A program made the position numbers and the translations under genes. From Leuctra nigra (lineage: Eukaryota; Arthropoda; Insecta; Plecoptera; Leuctridae): a stretch of DNA of 64,000 nucleotides. Shown here in pieces: positions 10,601 to 21,925 of this stretch; positions within the stretch are counted from its first letter, which is position 1, and every line of letters starts with the position of its first letter. Below the pieces are notes generated by a model. The model searched no databases. It saw only the letters and a list, made by a program, of their open reading frames with translations, and was not told where the DNA came from. The stretch covers positions 372,001 through 436,000 of the forward strand of contig OW203770.1 of assembly GCA_934045905.1 (NCBI GenBank), in the 5' to 3' direction.

Positions 10601-13600
10601 TTTGTATTTTGTAGGACAGTTTGTCTGCGGCACCTATAATTGTATGATGTGAAGTATTTGTCTCTGGTGTTAAATTAAGCGAGCGGAGCGAGCGTCTCCA
10701 CTTGAAACTTATGGCACAAATCTCTGTTTTTTTTTGTTTTTTTTGTGTATTTGTGCTTTTTGCATTAAATTTTAAACGAAGTAACGGATCTGGCCAATTT
10801 TTGGTACAAAAGATGCATTACTATCCGTAGCAGAAGGCTATTGATTTCCAGAAAAATCGATCCATTAATTTCATCGGAAACTTGATTAGTAGTTAGTAGT
10901 ACTTGGCTGGCTTGGCAATATGAAAGAAACGTCAAATCTGTGTGCCAATAAAACTGGAATCGGTTGACCGATCATCACTAAATTTTGCATTGTCATTGGC
11001 ACCAGTATTAAGTGTATTTTGACTAATCTTTAATGAACTTCAAGCGTAATAGACATTTTACTGATATGTGTATGCTTAAATTAAAATGGCCTGTAGCCAC
11101 ACCACCGTTTACCTATCAAATGGTCTCATATAAATCTGATCCAACTCATATTTTGCATGATCATTAAGACCAACATTGTCTCTAATTTTACAAATTTTCA
11201 GCCCAATCAGTCAAGAACGTATGAACTTATAGACATTTTTAATAGCTGTCAGATATGAAGTATCGAAATTATTGTTTTCCAGTGCCAATTGAATTGAATC
11301 TGATTTGCTATATGTACCAGGGTGCGTAGATGCTATTTTCAAGTTTCGATGAAAAGCATATTATACTTTTAAGTTGATTGAGTGCGATCATATTTCAATT
11401 CAATATGGATGTATATGTTTTTGTGCGTTGTGTACGCATTTCCGGTTCGAGAATTTGCACGTATCCGTGCTCGCTCATCAACGCGGTACACTGAGCGTTT
11501 TCCTAGTTATCTTACGAATAATATCACATTGGGAACCCACTTGGGGGAGGGGGGGGGATTCGAGGGAGGGCATGAGTAGGACGACCCTGGCTGCTCTTTG
11601 TCTGGACCTCACCACTGACCTGTCCAGCATGGGTAGTCCTTACACATGAGCATATGCTCGCCGGCGTAGCTACAGTGGATCATTGGCCAACACAAACCCC
11701 AGTCGAGGTGTTACTAATGGGGTAAAGTTGAACTTCTTTCCAGAAAATACCTACTTCATTGTATCCTACGGTAGATGAAAAATACTTGTTGTTACAATGT
11801 TGTATGTAAGTGATTCTGGTATGCTAAACGTAATTTTGTATGGCGATGGGGGGGGGGGGGGGGGAGGATCCCTCCAATCCCCCTCTTCCTACGCGCCTGT
11901 GTATGTGGCATGGCTTTCATTTCAAATACTGGTTCCCTAGATTGCATAACCCTCGCTCAATGACCGAGCAATTACCTTTCCTCTGCGTTGACGAAGCAAG
12001 CCACGACTTGATCTGTCAAACACTCTTTATACAATGTCGTGGGCGGCGACTCTTTAGAGCAGTCGTCAGCAGCCGTGCCGTCGCCTTTCTTGCACTGGAG
12101 GCATTTGATCTGCAATACAAGTACCATGACATTAAGTGAGTCTCTCACAGGTGTTTCTGAAGGATTCGGCGATATAAAAACCATACCGATTAAGGCCCCT
12201 GCATATCACGTGACTTTTTCAACCAAAATGCTAAAAATGTTCACTTGGAAGGGTTCAGTTTAGTCCGTATTGTCCCTCATCAGATAAGTTAGGACACATC
12301 TGTTGGAACTAATCTACGCAGAAAAGAACTGCGAAAATAACATATTAGATGATTTTACTTCCTTGCAGTGGCGTGCCGACCTATGTAAATTTGGCGCAAA
12401 TGCGCCGGAATTTTTTGGGGGTGGGTGGGTGGGTACCTGACCGGGGTGGTGGTGCTGAAGGTAGTTTGGAGGATCGCAAAGGAACCAACATGAAATGCGT
12501 TCAATTAATGTTAATGAAGATGTTTGGATCAGAAAGAATATGGCCTAGAAGCACTTATTACAAAGGTTTATATCCCCTAAACACTGGAGTGTCCAGCAAT
12601 CTAGGAATGTTCAGGTGATGGATGATGCAGCTCCCTGCTCCAACTGTTGAGGTTTAGTCATGTGAAAGTAAATAGATACAGTTATTGTAATACGTATAAC
12701 ACGTTGGCACCTAAATTGATGACCAAAATGCTATTTGCTGGGCGAAATTAAAAAATGCATGTGCTTATTTATCTATATTGCAAATTTCTCACACGTCCGT
12801 CAATTCATACATCAAAATCAAATTATACTTTTAAAAAATATCGCTGAGCGGCATTATTATGGTAGACATTTCCTCACAAAAAATAATTTTTGACTACGTT
12901 TTTTCATTTCTTTCAATATATTTAAAGATAATGAACATTGATTTTTATTTAATATGCACCAAAATAATTTGTAACCTCTTCAAAGGGGTCTGGAATTAAA
13001 AAATTTCGCTGTGCGGCATTATTTTCATGGCATTTGCCAAATAAAATTATTTTTTTCTGGTCTGTTTCCCGTTATTAATTTATACACACTAAAATTATTT
13101 TTAACCTCTCTTAAAGGTCTAAAATTCAAAAAATTTCGCTGCGCGGCATTATTGTCATGACATTTTTGTATATAAAATTAATGCTTTATGGTATGTTTCC
13201 CGTTATTTTAAACACACCAAAATAATGTTAATATCTCTTAAGAGGGTTAAAATTTAAAACTTTTCCTTGCGCGGCATTATTTTCATGTCCTTTTCCAAAT
13301 AAAATTAATTTTTCTGGTCTGTTTCTTGTTATTTTATGCACACTAAAATTATTTTTAACCTCTCTTAGGGCCGGTCTTTCAATACTTTGCTAAAGACTCA
13401 ATTAGCTGTTACCAGTTAGTTAGTACAAAACTCTGTCATTCAATTGGTTGTTGCCATGACAATACAGTCCTAATCAACCACTTAAATGTTAGCAGCGCGG
13501 CATTATTTTTATGACATTTTTTCAACTGAAATAATTTTTTCTTGTCCTTTTCCCGTTATTTTATACATATTAAAATAATTTTTTATCTCTCCTAAGACGG

Positions 13601-16600
13601 CTAAAATTCAAAAATTTCGCTGCGCGGCATTATTTTCATGTCTTTTCCAAATAAAATATTTTTTTTGGTCTGTTTCTCGTTATTTTTAACACTTCTAACT
13701 CTCTTAAAGGTCTAAATTCAAAAATTTCTCTGCGCGGCATTGTTTTCATGACATTTTCTAACTGAAATAAATGTTTTCTTGTCTTTTTCCCGTTATTTTA
13801 TACATATTAAAATAATTTTTAACCTCTCCTAAGAGGGCCAAAATTAAAAAATTTCGCTGCGCGGCATTATTTTCATGTCTTTTTCCAAATAAAATAAATT
13901 TTTCTGGTCTGTTTCTCGTTATTTTTAACACTTCTAACTCTCTTAAAGGTCTAAATTCAAAAATTTCTCTGCGCGGCATTGTTTTCATGACATTTTCTAA
14001 CTTAAATAAATGTTTTCTTGTCTTTTTCCCGTTATTTTATACATATTAAAATAATTTTTAACCTCTCCTAAGAGGGCCAAAATTCAAAAATTTCGCTGCG
14101 CGGCATTATTTTCGTGACTTTTTCTAAATAAAATTAATTTTTCTGGTCTGTTTCCTACTAACGAGTATTTTATAAACACTACAATTAGGTACCTCTCTTA
14201 AAGGTCTAAAATTCAAAAATTTCGCTGCGCGGCTATATTTTTATGACTTTTTTCAACTAAAATTAATTTTGGCATGTCTGTTTCCCTTTATTTTGTACAC
14301 AACCTCTGGCCTGAAATTCAAAAATTTCGCTGCGCACTTACTTCCCGGGGCAATACTCATTTTCTAGCACAATCGCTTGACAGGTTCAAGCCTAACGCCT
14401 GGAAGGGGTGGGTGTGTCCAGGCGCGTAGGAATAGGGGGGAAAGGGGGGAACGGACCCCCCCCTGTCTGGAGCCTGACCCCCCCCCTGCCAGAGATCCTG
14501 ACCCCCCCTGCTAGAGATCCTGAACACACCCGATATTCACAAATGTTGATTAATTGTTGCACAGAATGCACAGATTTGCTCCATTATGTGGTTGAATTCT
14601 CAAAATTTTCTCAAGTTTTGCAAAACTAATTAAACAGAGTTATTATCTAATTAGACAACTCATTTACTTATGTGTCCAACATGATCATCCTCATGAATCA
14701 AATTAAATAATTACAAGTTAAACTAATAGATTCCAAAACACATACAGATTTTTCTCATTGATTGCTTATTGCTGTTGCTCTTGCAACCTTTTTCAAAGAT
14801 CGATTCCAAAATCAATTCATAATCGATTCTCTTTCACTAGAATTCAAGTATTTCCCTGTGGGGCCAGGATTTTGTCAAATAACAAAATTTTGTCTCTTGT
14901 ATCCCCAAGAATATTGCATATAGGACACACTTTAAAAGATGCCAAAGAAGAGCTCGAATTCGATTCTTTTTTTATCAAGATTTTTGAGAAGAATAGCTTA
15001 AAATTCGATTATTTTGTATCAAAAATTCAAAAAAGGCCCTGCGGGGCCTAACTGGGGGTGAGTTTCCCAGACCCCTTGTAGCAGTGAACTATATCTTTTC
15101 TTGACATCCATCGATCGCCTATAATTTTGACCCCCCCTGTCAAAATAAAGTTCCTACGCGCCTGGGTGTGTCGCTGTGAACCGAAATGCGCCAAATGTTT
15201 TGGAGGTTCGGCACGCCACTGCTTCCTTGCACCTAAATATTCTCAAATCAAGACCTGAAGTTGAAGGGAATCCTACGAGTTGCCAAGAACAGCAAACATT
15301 ACTATAATAAAAGGGCACATATGCATCACAAACCTGACACAATGTTGTCGTCAAAACATGCGCTCTTTCTTCATCTTTCCAACGAAATATTGAGATATTA
15401 ATTATAGCCACTATTATGAATGTATTGTTTAAAACTAGGAAAACGCTCGGTGTAACGCGTTGATGAGCGAGCACCGACACGCACGACATCGCCAATCATA
15501 GCACGATCCATTCAATCAAAGATAACTAACTATACATTATTTATTACCAATTTTCCTTGCAACTTTTCATAAACATTCTGGATCAATTAAATAACAGATT
15601 ATTGTATAATGATATTTTTCCATCAATCTCTTTGGACAGATATTCAAACACTTAAAACAGCAAAAATTCTGTAAATTCTTGACCGATTGGGCTGGAAATG
15701 TGTAAAATATGATGCTATCTAGTCAAAACGTTGTTTTCATAACTGTGAAACACAATCCATATCGTAAAATAAATTATTTTAGTTAAGGTACTATACCTAT
15801 GTATATGAAATACCTACATTACATTTTGACTACTTTATGTATTGCAATATGATCTACTAATAACAGAATCTGTTTTACATTGATATTGAGAATAGCCATC
15901 TATAAACTTTGCTTTGCTACATAGAGCAACCCCGAATGCAGTGGAATTTCTGTTTTGAAATGTCATTTCTGACAGTTTTTAAAACTGTCAATAAGTGCAT
16001 CTATGTTCTTGACTGGTAGGGCTGAAAATTTGTAAAATAAGAGACAGTGTTGGTCTGAACGACCATGCAAAATATGAGTTTGATTGATCAGATTAATCGA
16101 AGACCATTTGATAGGTCAAATGGTGGTGTGGCTATAGGCCGTTTTAAATTAAGTATACAAATGTCAGTAAAATGTCTATTACTCTTGAAGCTCATTACAG
16201 ATTTGTAAAAAATCACTTATAATGCTGGTACACATAACCTTGCAAAATTTGGTGATGATCGGTCAAACTATTGCAGTTATATACACAGAGTTTCCTTCAT
16301 CCCCATTGCCAAGCTAACTATAACTACACATCAAGTTTCCGATGCAACCAATGGAGCGAACTTTCTGAAAATCATTTTGACCATAACGAGAATAGTAATT
16401 TAAGTTGTGTGAAAAAATTGGCCTGATCCATTACTTCGTTTGGCAGAAGACGCCAAATGCACAATAAACACACACAAAAAAAAAAACAGAGATTCGAGCC
16501 ATAAGTTTCAAGTGGAGACGCTCGCTCCGCTCGCTTAATAACAGCACATGGTTTTGACAACTTTCAAAAGCGTACGGATACACAAGATTTTCATTTTTTT

Positions 16601-19600
16601 ATTATTAAATCACTGCAAAAATAAATAATATTGACATGGCAGTGGTGACGGTTTGTTCCGTTGGAGGTGCTGGTGGCCCTGATAAGGGCCGTTCGCGACG
16701 TCAACCGCCAGAAGATGAAAGAAGTACATCCTTCGAAACGTCGCGAACGGCCCTTATCAGGGCCACCAGCACCTCCAACGGAACAAACCGTCACCACTGC
16801 CATGTCATTACAAGATGGTTCCGGAAACGTCCACGACATCAAATAATATTGACTTCATAATTCGTCTTGGATTACTCAACATGAACGATGTAAGGTATGT
16901 ACTCATAGGTAACTATGTCTTTTGATCGGATGTAGAGAAATAAAGTCACGTGATATGCAATGGCCTTAAAGTGGTGCAGCGCGAGCGATTTTGCCGCTTG
17001 TTGCAGACACTTTTTTGGATACGATTGGAGACAAAATGTGTTGACGAAATGATTTGACATTTCAATTATGATTAAATAAACTAGGAAAACGCTCTGTGTG
17101 ACGCGTTGATGAGCGAGCACGGATACACGCAACACCTCGAACCGAAATTATGTCAATCGAAAATGGCATTAAAAGCCAATAATTCTTAAATTTCGTCACA
17201 GACTTATCTAGTGGAGCGGTCGCTCCACCCAGCCAAGTTTAAATATCTCCAAAATCTCCAAAAATATTGGTCCCAATAACCTTGCTAAGTTTTAAGTTGA
17301 TCGATTAAACCTTTATGATTGAACGGTTCCTTGATAATTTTCAAAAATCACAGGATCTCGTTCAAAAAATATACCTGGGACCACTCATATGATATGATAT
17401 TAGTGTGTACACAATATCAGATCAATCTGTTGAACGGTCATTATTAGTTTCATTTCGTTTGAAACTTTCTGCTCTAACTACCTTGCCTTGAACTGAAGAT
17501 TCGAAGTCGCCGTGAATTTGACAGCCAACAAGCAAAATGTCCCTAGAATTACAAAAACTTTTGAAAATAACGACAGATTAGACTGGAAATTGGCAAAAAT
17601 ATCTTTAATGTTGGTACCAATGACCATGCAAAGTTTTTAGTTGGTCGGTCAATCGGTTCTAGTTTAAATTTCAAAAATCACAGGAAAAATGGTTTTAAAT
17701 TTAAACCAATGGGAGAATTTTGCTGAAACTTTTTATGATTGGGTAAAATGTTGGTTGCAATGACTTTGCTAAATTTCAAATTGAGCAGAGCAACCAATCG
17801 AAAGATATTTTTTTTTAAACTTGAACCAATCACAGGAGCCCGTTCAAAAACGATCCCAGGGACCGCATACATTACGTTAGCATATGTGCAAAGTTTCAGA
17901 TCGATTGAATTTGCGGTTTAACCTGGGCTGTGCGGACAAAAAAAAAAAAAAAAAAAAAAAACACACAGAGAAAGTGCCATAAGAGTACCGTGGTGACGCT
18001 CGCTACGCTCGCTCAATAAAATACAAACTAAGGGTCATCACTTGATACATTTTTTATTTTTTGTGTCAATTAGATATAATTAGTTGATTTTTGGTGAAAA
18101 AATGTATTTTTTCTTGTCTGGCTGGGTGCCGAATGAAATTTCATTTAAAAAATGTACCAGTGATAACCCTAAGATTTGAGTTCAATTATTTACGGATTTG
18201 GTCCCCAATCGTATCGGAAATTTCTTAGTTTTTAGCGTTTTTTTTTAATAACCGGCGCCTAAGAAGCAATCAAGAAGCAAAAATTAAAAAGTATTACCAA
18301 TATACAATCAGACTGATAATGTGAACATCCTGTAAAAGTTACACTCACTTTTGAAACAATTTATCTCTCTCAATTTTCTAAAACGGCCGAGCGCTTGCAA
18401 CAATTTGTAATACTAGGAAAACGCCCTGAGTAACGCGTTGATGAGCGAGCACTGATACGCGCAATACCTCGAACCGAAATTCTGTTTATCGAAAATGTCC
18501 ATAAAGCCAATAATTCTTGAATTTCGTCACAGACTTATATGAAAATCTCCAACAATTCCTAACATATTGGTCCCAATAACCACGCAAAGTTTTAAGTTGA
18601 TCGATTGAACCTATGATTGAACGATTCCTTGTTAATTTACAAAAATCACAGGATCTCGTTCAAAAAATATTTAAACGGTCATATCAGTTTCATATTAATA
18701 TACGTTTGAAAGTTTCTGATCTAACAACCTTGAAGTGAAGATCCGAAGATGCCGTGAAATGTGAAATTCGAGAAATATGGCAGCCAACACGCAAAATATC
18801 CGTAAACTGTCAATAACTGTTGAATTTAAACACAGTTTAGTCTGAAAATTGTCAAAAATACAGATAATGTTGGACCCGATGACCATGCAAATTTTTAAGT
18901 TGATCGGTCAAACGGTTCTGGTATAAATTTCAAAAAGCACATGAAATATTTTTTTAAATTTTAACTAATGGGACGATTTGGATGAAAATTCGTAAAATAA
19001 GAGACAATGTTGGTCTTAATGACCATGCAAAATATAAGGTTGATCACATTTGTCGAAGATTATTTTCATTTTTCAGCCTATCAGGAGATGTTTATTTAAA
19101 TTTTAACCAATCAATGAATTTCAAAAAAAAATTGGGTCAGCAAACCGAGAAGGTTGTCTCTACATGTGTGCAAAATTTCAGGTCGATCGGTGAAACTGTG
19201 CGATTTCTATTGCTCCATTTAGCAGACAAAAACAAAAACAAAAAAATAAAAAATAAATACAGGTCCGTGTCAAAAGAGTCAAAAGGAGACGCTCGCTTCG
19301 CTCGCTCAATGAGGTTCATGTCTAAAAAAACTTTTTTTTTATATAGAATAGAGGTTATGTGTAAATGTAAAAATATTGTGTACGACAATGAATGCGTTCT
19401 AGAAGCTAGCAAATATTTTATAACCGAAAAAAATATTGAGTGATTCTCATAAAATGCGACACACAAATTAGTACACTTTCGTTTTTAAGGTAATGTAGTG
19501 GACCTTATTTAAAAGCCAAGGAAATATAGTGTACAATCTTACCTCCCCCCCTCCCCCACACACACTCAAAATAAAGTTCCTACGAGCATGTGAATTGAAA

Positions 19601-20522
19601 TTCGTAACACTTGCCATTAGGGCGAGGATGTTTAGGACATATCCTTTATAAACTTTTGTTCAGACAAGTCTAAAAATGACACATAAATATGTTTAAGTGT
19701 TCCTGATTTCAAAAATATGTGTTTCTGAAAATGCATTTTTCTAATTTTTTATGTATTCAGTCCTGACTTGCTATTTTAATGTCCTTTTGTCCTTTTTTTT
19801 AAATTATTGTGAAAAAACTGAAATGCTTGTTGCAAGTTACAACAATTTTATGAACTTTGGTCTAGACCACAATTCATAAAATTTCCATCCCCCATTTGGA
19901 TGGCCATCAACAATTGACACTTGACACATTGATATTTCATACAATAATTTAAGATAATTTTAATATATTTTCCAAGTCCAACTCCTAAACCGATAAATCG
20001 AAAATGTTGACGAATATTAGATAACATAACATTACATTGGTCCTTTTTCGGGACTTTGTGGTTCTTTTTAAACAGTTTTAAGGTACAATTTGCCTGCCTT
20101 TTGACAACTCTACCTTGGCTCCATCAACAGCGAGCTGCGCCATGAAGACAGCAAGTAGCAAGATCAGCGCATTCTTCCACATCTGAACACAACAATATGT
20201 TACATTACACAGCGATCATGTATCTTGGCTCGACAACTCTAATGGGAGATTAGCACTCGACTCGAAGTAAAATTAAATGAATCACACCAGGCTTTAAAAT
20301 GAACTATTGTTTGTAGTGTTGTAAATGAATTTCAAAGTGTGTTATCTTTCTGTCTTACAAACATGAGTAGGATCTTCTTTAGTTCCAAATCATGGCAGTT
20401 CTCTAACTCTGAGTATTTCCATGAAGAACTAACTTGTTTCACACTGATTAAGGATTTGATGATTTACAACTGAAATCCATAATAATGTGTTAAATACTTA
20501 CGTAATAGGTCGTTGACTCCAT
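7237..20522 (-). CDS. Two-domain Ly6/uPAR (LU) protein with GPI-type tail (whole gene)
   Basis: Predicted join on the minus strand: 20522-20502, 20182-20114, 12109-11976, 9414-9118, 7450-7237; 244 residues, or 237 if translation starts at the second exon. All junctions are GT-AG and phase-consistent. Seen: a hydrophobic signal peptide (ALILLLAVFMAQLAV), a first LU domain (CLQC ... GCGG ... DTCCAP ... PCN), a second (FQCYAC ... WGCG ... DCCVADKCN), a Gly/Pro-rich linker and a hydrophobic C-terminal tail (VGHISVMVATLVCVINA). The CC-x(n)-CN ending is diagnostic of LU folds. Such proteins are normally exported and GPI-anchored at the cell surface; insect members modulate channels or septate junctions. 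The partner here is unknown. Confidence 0.88.
7490..7880. repeat. Poly(A) tract and hAT-like remnant in LU intron
   Basis: A run of about 29 A at 7572-7600, then 7625-7880 related to the CCCTGCGGGGC family (AATTGATTTCAAAGTGTCA, long C run). Degraded, with no intact ends. Confidence 0.45.
7881..9117. other. LU intron, nothing recognised
   Basis: AT-rich. A weak inverted similarity joins 8090-8150 and 8660-8700 (GGTCAATTGCCCAA), perhaps an old foldback. Nothing else supported. Confidence 0.35.
9118..9414 (-). CDS. LU gene exon 4, end of LU1 and start of LU2
   Basis: Acceptor TGTCCAG; the first base completes Arg, then GCGGDG. It holds the DTCCAP and APCN end of the first LU domain and FQCYAC opening the second. 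It ends FTKPT plus two bases of Trp at donor CGTG|GTGAGA. The acceptor's pyrimidine tract is weak, and a Helitron-like element begins only 27 bases upstream of it (9441), close enough to have replaced the branch-point region. Confidence 0.85.
9441..9995 (-). mobile_element. Helitron-like family copy 4 (short)
   Basis: CTAGGAAAACGCTCAGTGTA to GTCGCTCGCTTCGCTCGC, with A before CTAG. It starts 27 bases upstream of the acceptor of LU exon 4. Confidence 0.6.
9996..10290 (+). mobile_element. Possible LINE 3' end fragment
   Basis: The plus strand reads KFRTSKLYHNLPANIR then, with stops, FKSRITFF, resembling the xLWNxLPxxIR ... FKxxLxxFL tail of LINE polymerases. It is followed by AT-rich sequence and AAATAAATATAATAATCAT. 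It starts exactly where a Helitron-like copy ends. Confidence 0.35.
10675..11506 (+). mobile_element. Helitron-like family copy 5
   Basis: Begins TTAAGCGAGCGGAGCGAGCG and ends CTGAGCGTTTTCCTAG followed by T. The preceding 10291-10674 shows nothing recognisable. Confidence 0.6.
11507..11970. repeat. Repeat remnants in LU intron
   Basis: 11560-11645 is the second copy of the GTCGACCCTGGCTGC-type fragment (here GACGACCCTGGCTGC). A G run lies at 11848-11866 and a hAT-like scrap (CCTACGCGCCTG) at 11889-11900. Confidence 0.4.
11976..12109 (-). CDS. LU gene exon 3, first LU domain
   Basis: Starts after acceptor TTGTATTGCAG with IKCLQCKKGDG and ends VNAEE plus two bases of an Arg codon at donor AAAG|GTAATT. 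It supplies five cysteines of the first LU domain, including the C-x2-C pair that begins the fold. Confidence 0.85.
12840..14335. repeat. Tandem array, unit about 130 bp, ~11 copies
   Basis: Each unit contains AAAATTTCGCTGCGCGGCAT, TATTTTCATGACATTTT, TTCTGGTCTGTTTCCCGTTA and AACCTCTCTTAAAGGTCTA. One unit is interrupted at about 13370-13495 by a GGGCCGGTCTTTCAATACTT foldback remnant also seen at 32215-32265 and 46145-46260. Confidence 0.9.
14419..15164. mobile_element. Nested hAT-like element, CAGGCGCGTAGGAA termini
   Basis: Ends CAGGCGCGTAGGAA and TTCCTACGCGCCTG, with GGTGTGTC duplicated at 14411-14418 and 15165-15172. G/C runs lie just inside the ends, and a CCCTGCGGGGC motif near 15037. 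It is inserted in the larger element at 12366-15221. Confidence 0.88.
15435..16538 (-). mobile_element. Helitron-like family copy 6
   Basis: CTAGGAAAACGCTCGGTGTA to AGACGCTCGCTCCGCTCGCT in plus reading, with A before CTAG. Confidence 0.6.
16633..16806. repeat. Inverted repeat with coding-like right arm
   Basis: Arms of about 70 bp (GACATGGCAGTGGTGACGGT and complement) around a 35-bp centre. The right arm read on the plus strand gives VNRQKMKEVHP, SGPPAPPTEQTVTTAM and SLQDGSGNVHDIK then TAA, resembling a protein C-terminus, but no splice site or homologue could be established. Confidence 0.6.
17081..18016 (-). mobile_element. Helitron-like family copy 7
   Basis: CTAGGAAAACGCTCTGTGTG to ACGCTCGCTACGCTCGCTCA. 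It carries a 30-base insertion at about 17214-17243 that is only the palindromic terminus of the composite element (AGTGGAGCGGTCGCTCCAC), absent from copy 8. Confidence 0.6.
18017..18412. repeat. Companion block beside Helitron-like copies
   Basis: Matches 27806-28160 in reverse orientation (AAAACGGCCGAGCGCTTG; ACATCCTGTAAAAGTTACAC). In both places it abuts the TTGAGCGAGCG end of a Helitron-like copy, so the two move or were duplicated as one unit. Confidence 0.65.
18413..19309 (-). mobile_element. Helitron-like family copy 8
   Basis: CTAGGAAAACGCCCTGAGTA to ACGCTCGCTTCGCTCGCTCA, with A before CTAG. A 153-codon open frame at 18982-19443 runs through the repeat and out of it; it is not a gene. 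Confidence 0.6.
19310..20113. other. LU intron, mostly unrecognised
   Basis: 19540-19585 is the right end of a CAGGCGCGTAGGAA-type hAT-like element (CAAAATAAAGTTCCTACG). Nothing else was recognised. Confidence 0.4.
20114..20182 (-). CDS. LU gene exon 2, signal peptide
   Basis: Encodes MWKNALILLLAVFMAQLAVD plus GAK, a classic signal peptide: one Lys, then a hydrophobic core, with cleavage likely after VDG. The acceptor TTGTGTTCAG sits directly before the ATG and the donor is AAG|GTAGAG. The exon ends in phase 0. It is 8 kb from exon 3, separated by many mobile elements. Confidence 0.8.
20502..20522 (-). CDS. LU gene exon 1 with possible start codon
   Basis: Seven codons (MESTTYY) end at a consensus donor TTAC|GTAAGT (20502/20501). 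They join in frame to exon 2, which begins with its own ATG. A TGA lies six bases upstream of this ATG in the same frame, so the protein cannot extend further. Either ATG leaves a usable signal peptide; neither has a strong initiation context. The 5' end of the exon and the promoter were not located. Confidence 0.55.
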
Positions 20523-21925
20523 GTATCAGGAAAATCCGTCAAAATTAACCACCGAATAATTTCTTAACACACGTTTAACAACAGATTAATGTATTCATCC
20601 AGAGCCATGCCATCTAGTTCAGTCACGGCAGACTTGAATCAAAGAAGTCAGACCAGTCAAGGTCTCTAGAAGTTTCATCACGTAACAATATATCGTCAAC
20701 ATAATATGTCACAGACGTAACATACACATACATGTATATATTCAGTACATTATATTGAATAAAATAATTACTTATAATATGCAACACAGTCAAATTGTAT
20801 TCTATTTTGACTATTTTTATGTCCCTGATCTGGGTTGCGATTGTACAACTATTTCAATTGCTGGCGGAATAGCAATCTATAAAGCTTATGGGAAAATCTC
20901 ATTGCTAACGAAATTGCTACCGCTTCGACTTATAGAATCTCAACAATCTGTTTTTTACACATGTACATGATGTACAAACGCAGTTGGCATACATACAGAA
21001 AAATGAATGATAGGAATACTTAGAAACTAATAAAGAAATCAGGGTCTTTTACTTCCAGGCATACAATTTTTTGTATTTAATTATTGATAGAAATTACCGG
21101 GCTTAGAAAACAAGTGTTGAATTTCGGAACAAGTGCGAAAAAACTCGAAAGAATGAAAGTAATTGGTTTGTGGGAAGATTACATGCAAATGGTTATTGAT
21201 AATAGTAAAAATGTTAATAAAGCAAAAATAAGTAAGTGTAATGGACCAATGGTGATGGGAGGAGCATAATAGTTCTCTTTACTCACACTAGAGCAGCACG
21301 GTCCAGAGTGGGAGAGAGAACCAATCAAACGTGTGGGGTAAAGAGACCAGACCTACATTTCCCCCGCCCCACCCGGGGGAAGTGTAGGTCTGGTATGTTT
21401 AGCATTGCTGTCACAGCCTTCTTGACGGTCACGGCCCACATCCTTCTGTCATCTGTTTTATTCGTGATGTCACATAGCAAGATAATGACTAGTGGTCCAT
21501 TACATTACATAATGATGTTTTTTTGTCGCACAAGAAATACAAACATATACATAAATGCAACATAAAGAATTCCTAAGCTCTAGAGGAGCTTATCAGTAGG
21601 GTGAACAAAAGAAAATGCAACAATCACATAATTGCATCTGAGAGATAAGGTACATAAACATTAAACAATAAGTAATAACTAGACATGTCAAATCCAGGTC
21701 AAAACCGTTGCGATCAAAACGATACTTATACACAATTTTGTTGTGGGAAATATAAATACTAAAATATTACAATGGTGGTTATTAAAAGCCAATCTGTAAC
21801 TTCTCTTTTCATTTCACTGATAATTATGATGATCCTAACGATAGCGCAGCCATCCAGAAGAGCAATACAAGTGATTAAGATTTCATGATTTTCAGTTTTC
21901 ATGATGACATTTTGTTCTACAATGA
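20523..21925. other. Upstream of LU gene; promoter not located
   Basis: Should contain the LU promoter and transcription start; no clear TATA box was seen. Holds a GC-rich hairpin at 21348-21396 (ACCAGACCTACATTTCCCCC and complement). Confidence 0.35.
21084..21269 (+). CDS. Unrecognised short open frame, possibly a coding fragment
   Basis: Sixty-one codons of balanced composition (LNFGTSAKKLERMKVIGLWE, DYMQMVIDNSKNV) ending TAA. It lies outside the obvious repeats, so it may be an old coding fragment, but there is no family match I recognise and no convincing splice sites. It could be chance. Confidence 0.15.
   Translation: MIEITGLRKQVLNFGTSAKKLERMKVIGLWEDYMQMVIDNSKNVNKAKISKCNGPMVMGGA

Larger units (their letters stand above)
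12366..15221. mobile_element. 2.86-kb hAT-like element with exact 8-bp target duplication
   Basis: Ends CAGTGGCGTGCCGACC and GGTTCGGCACGCCACTG, flanked by CTTCCTTG at 12358-12365 and 15222-15229. The 8-bp duplication and CAG-type terminus fit hAT. The interior is a tandem array (12840-14335) plus a nested second hAT-like element (14419-15164). No transposase frame. Confidence 0.88.

Noticed and set aside
13372..14335. CRISPR-like array
   Set aside because: The units are about 130 bp, imperfect and inside a hAT-like element in a eukaryotic genome; no short repeat/spacer pattern.
15154..15495. 113-codon minus-strand frame
   Set aside because: Spans a hAT-like terminus and the end of a Helitron-like copy; no domain.
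18982..19443. 153-codon open frame, plus strand
   Set aside because: Crosses the end of a Helitron-like repeat; lysine/asparagine-rich by composition, no conservation in sister copies.
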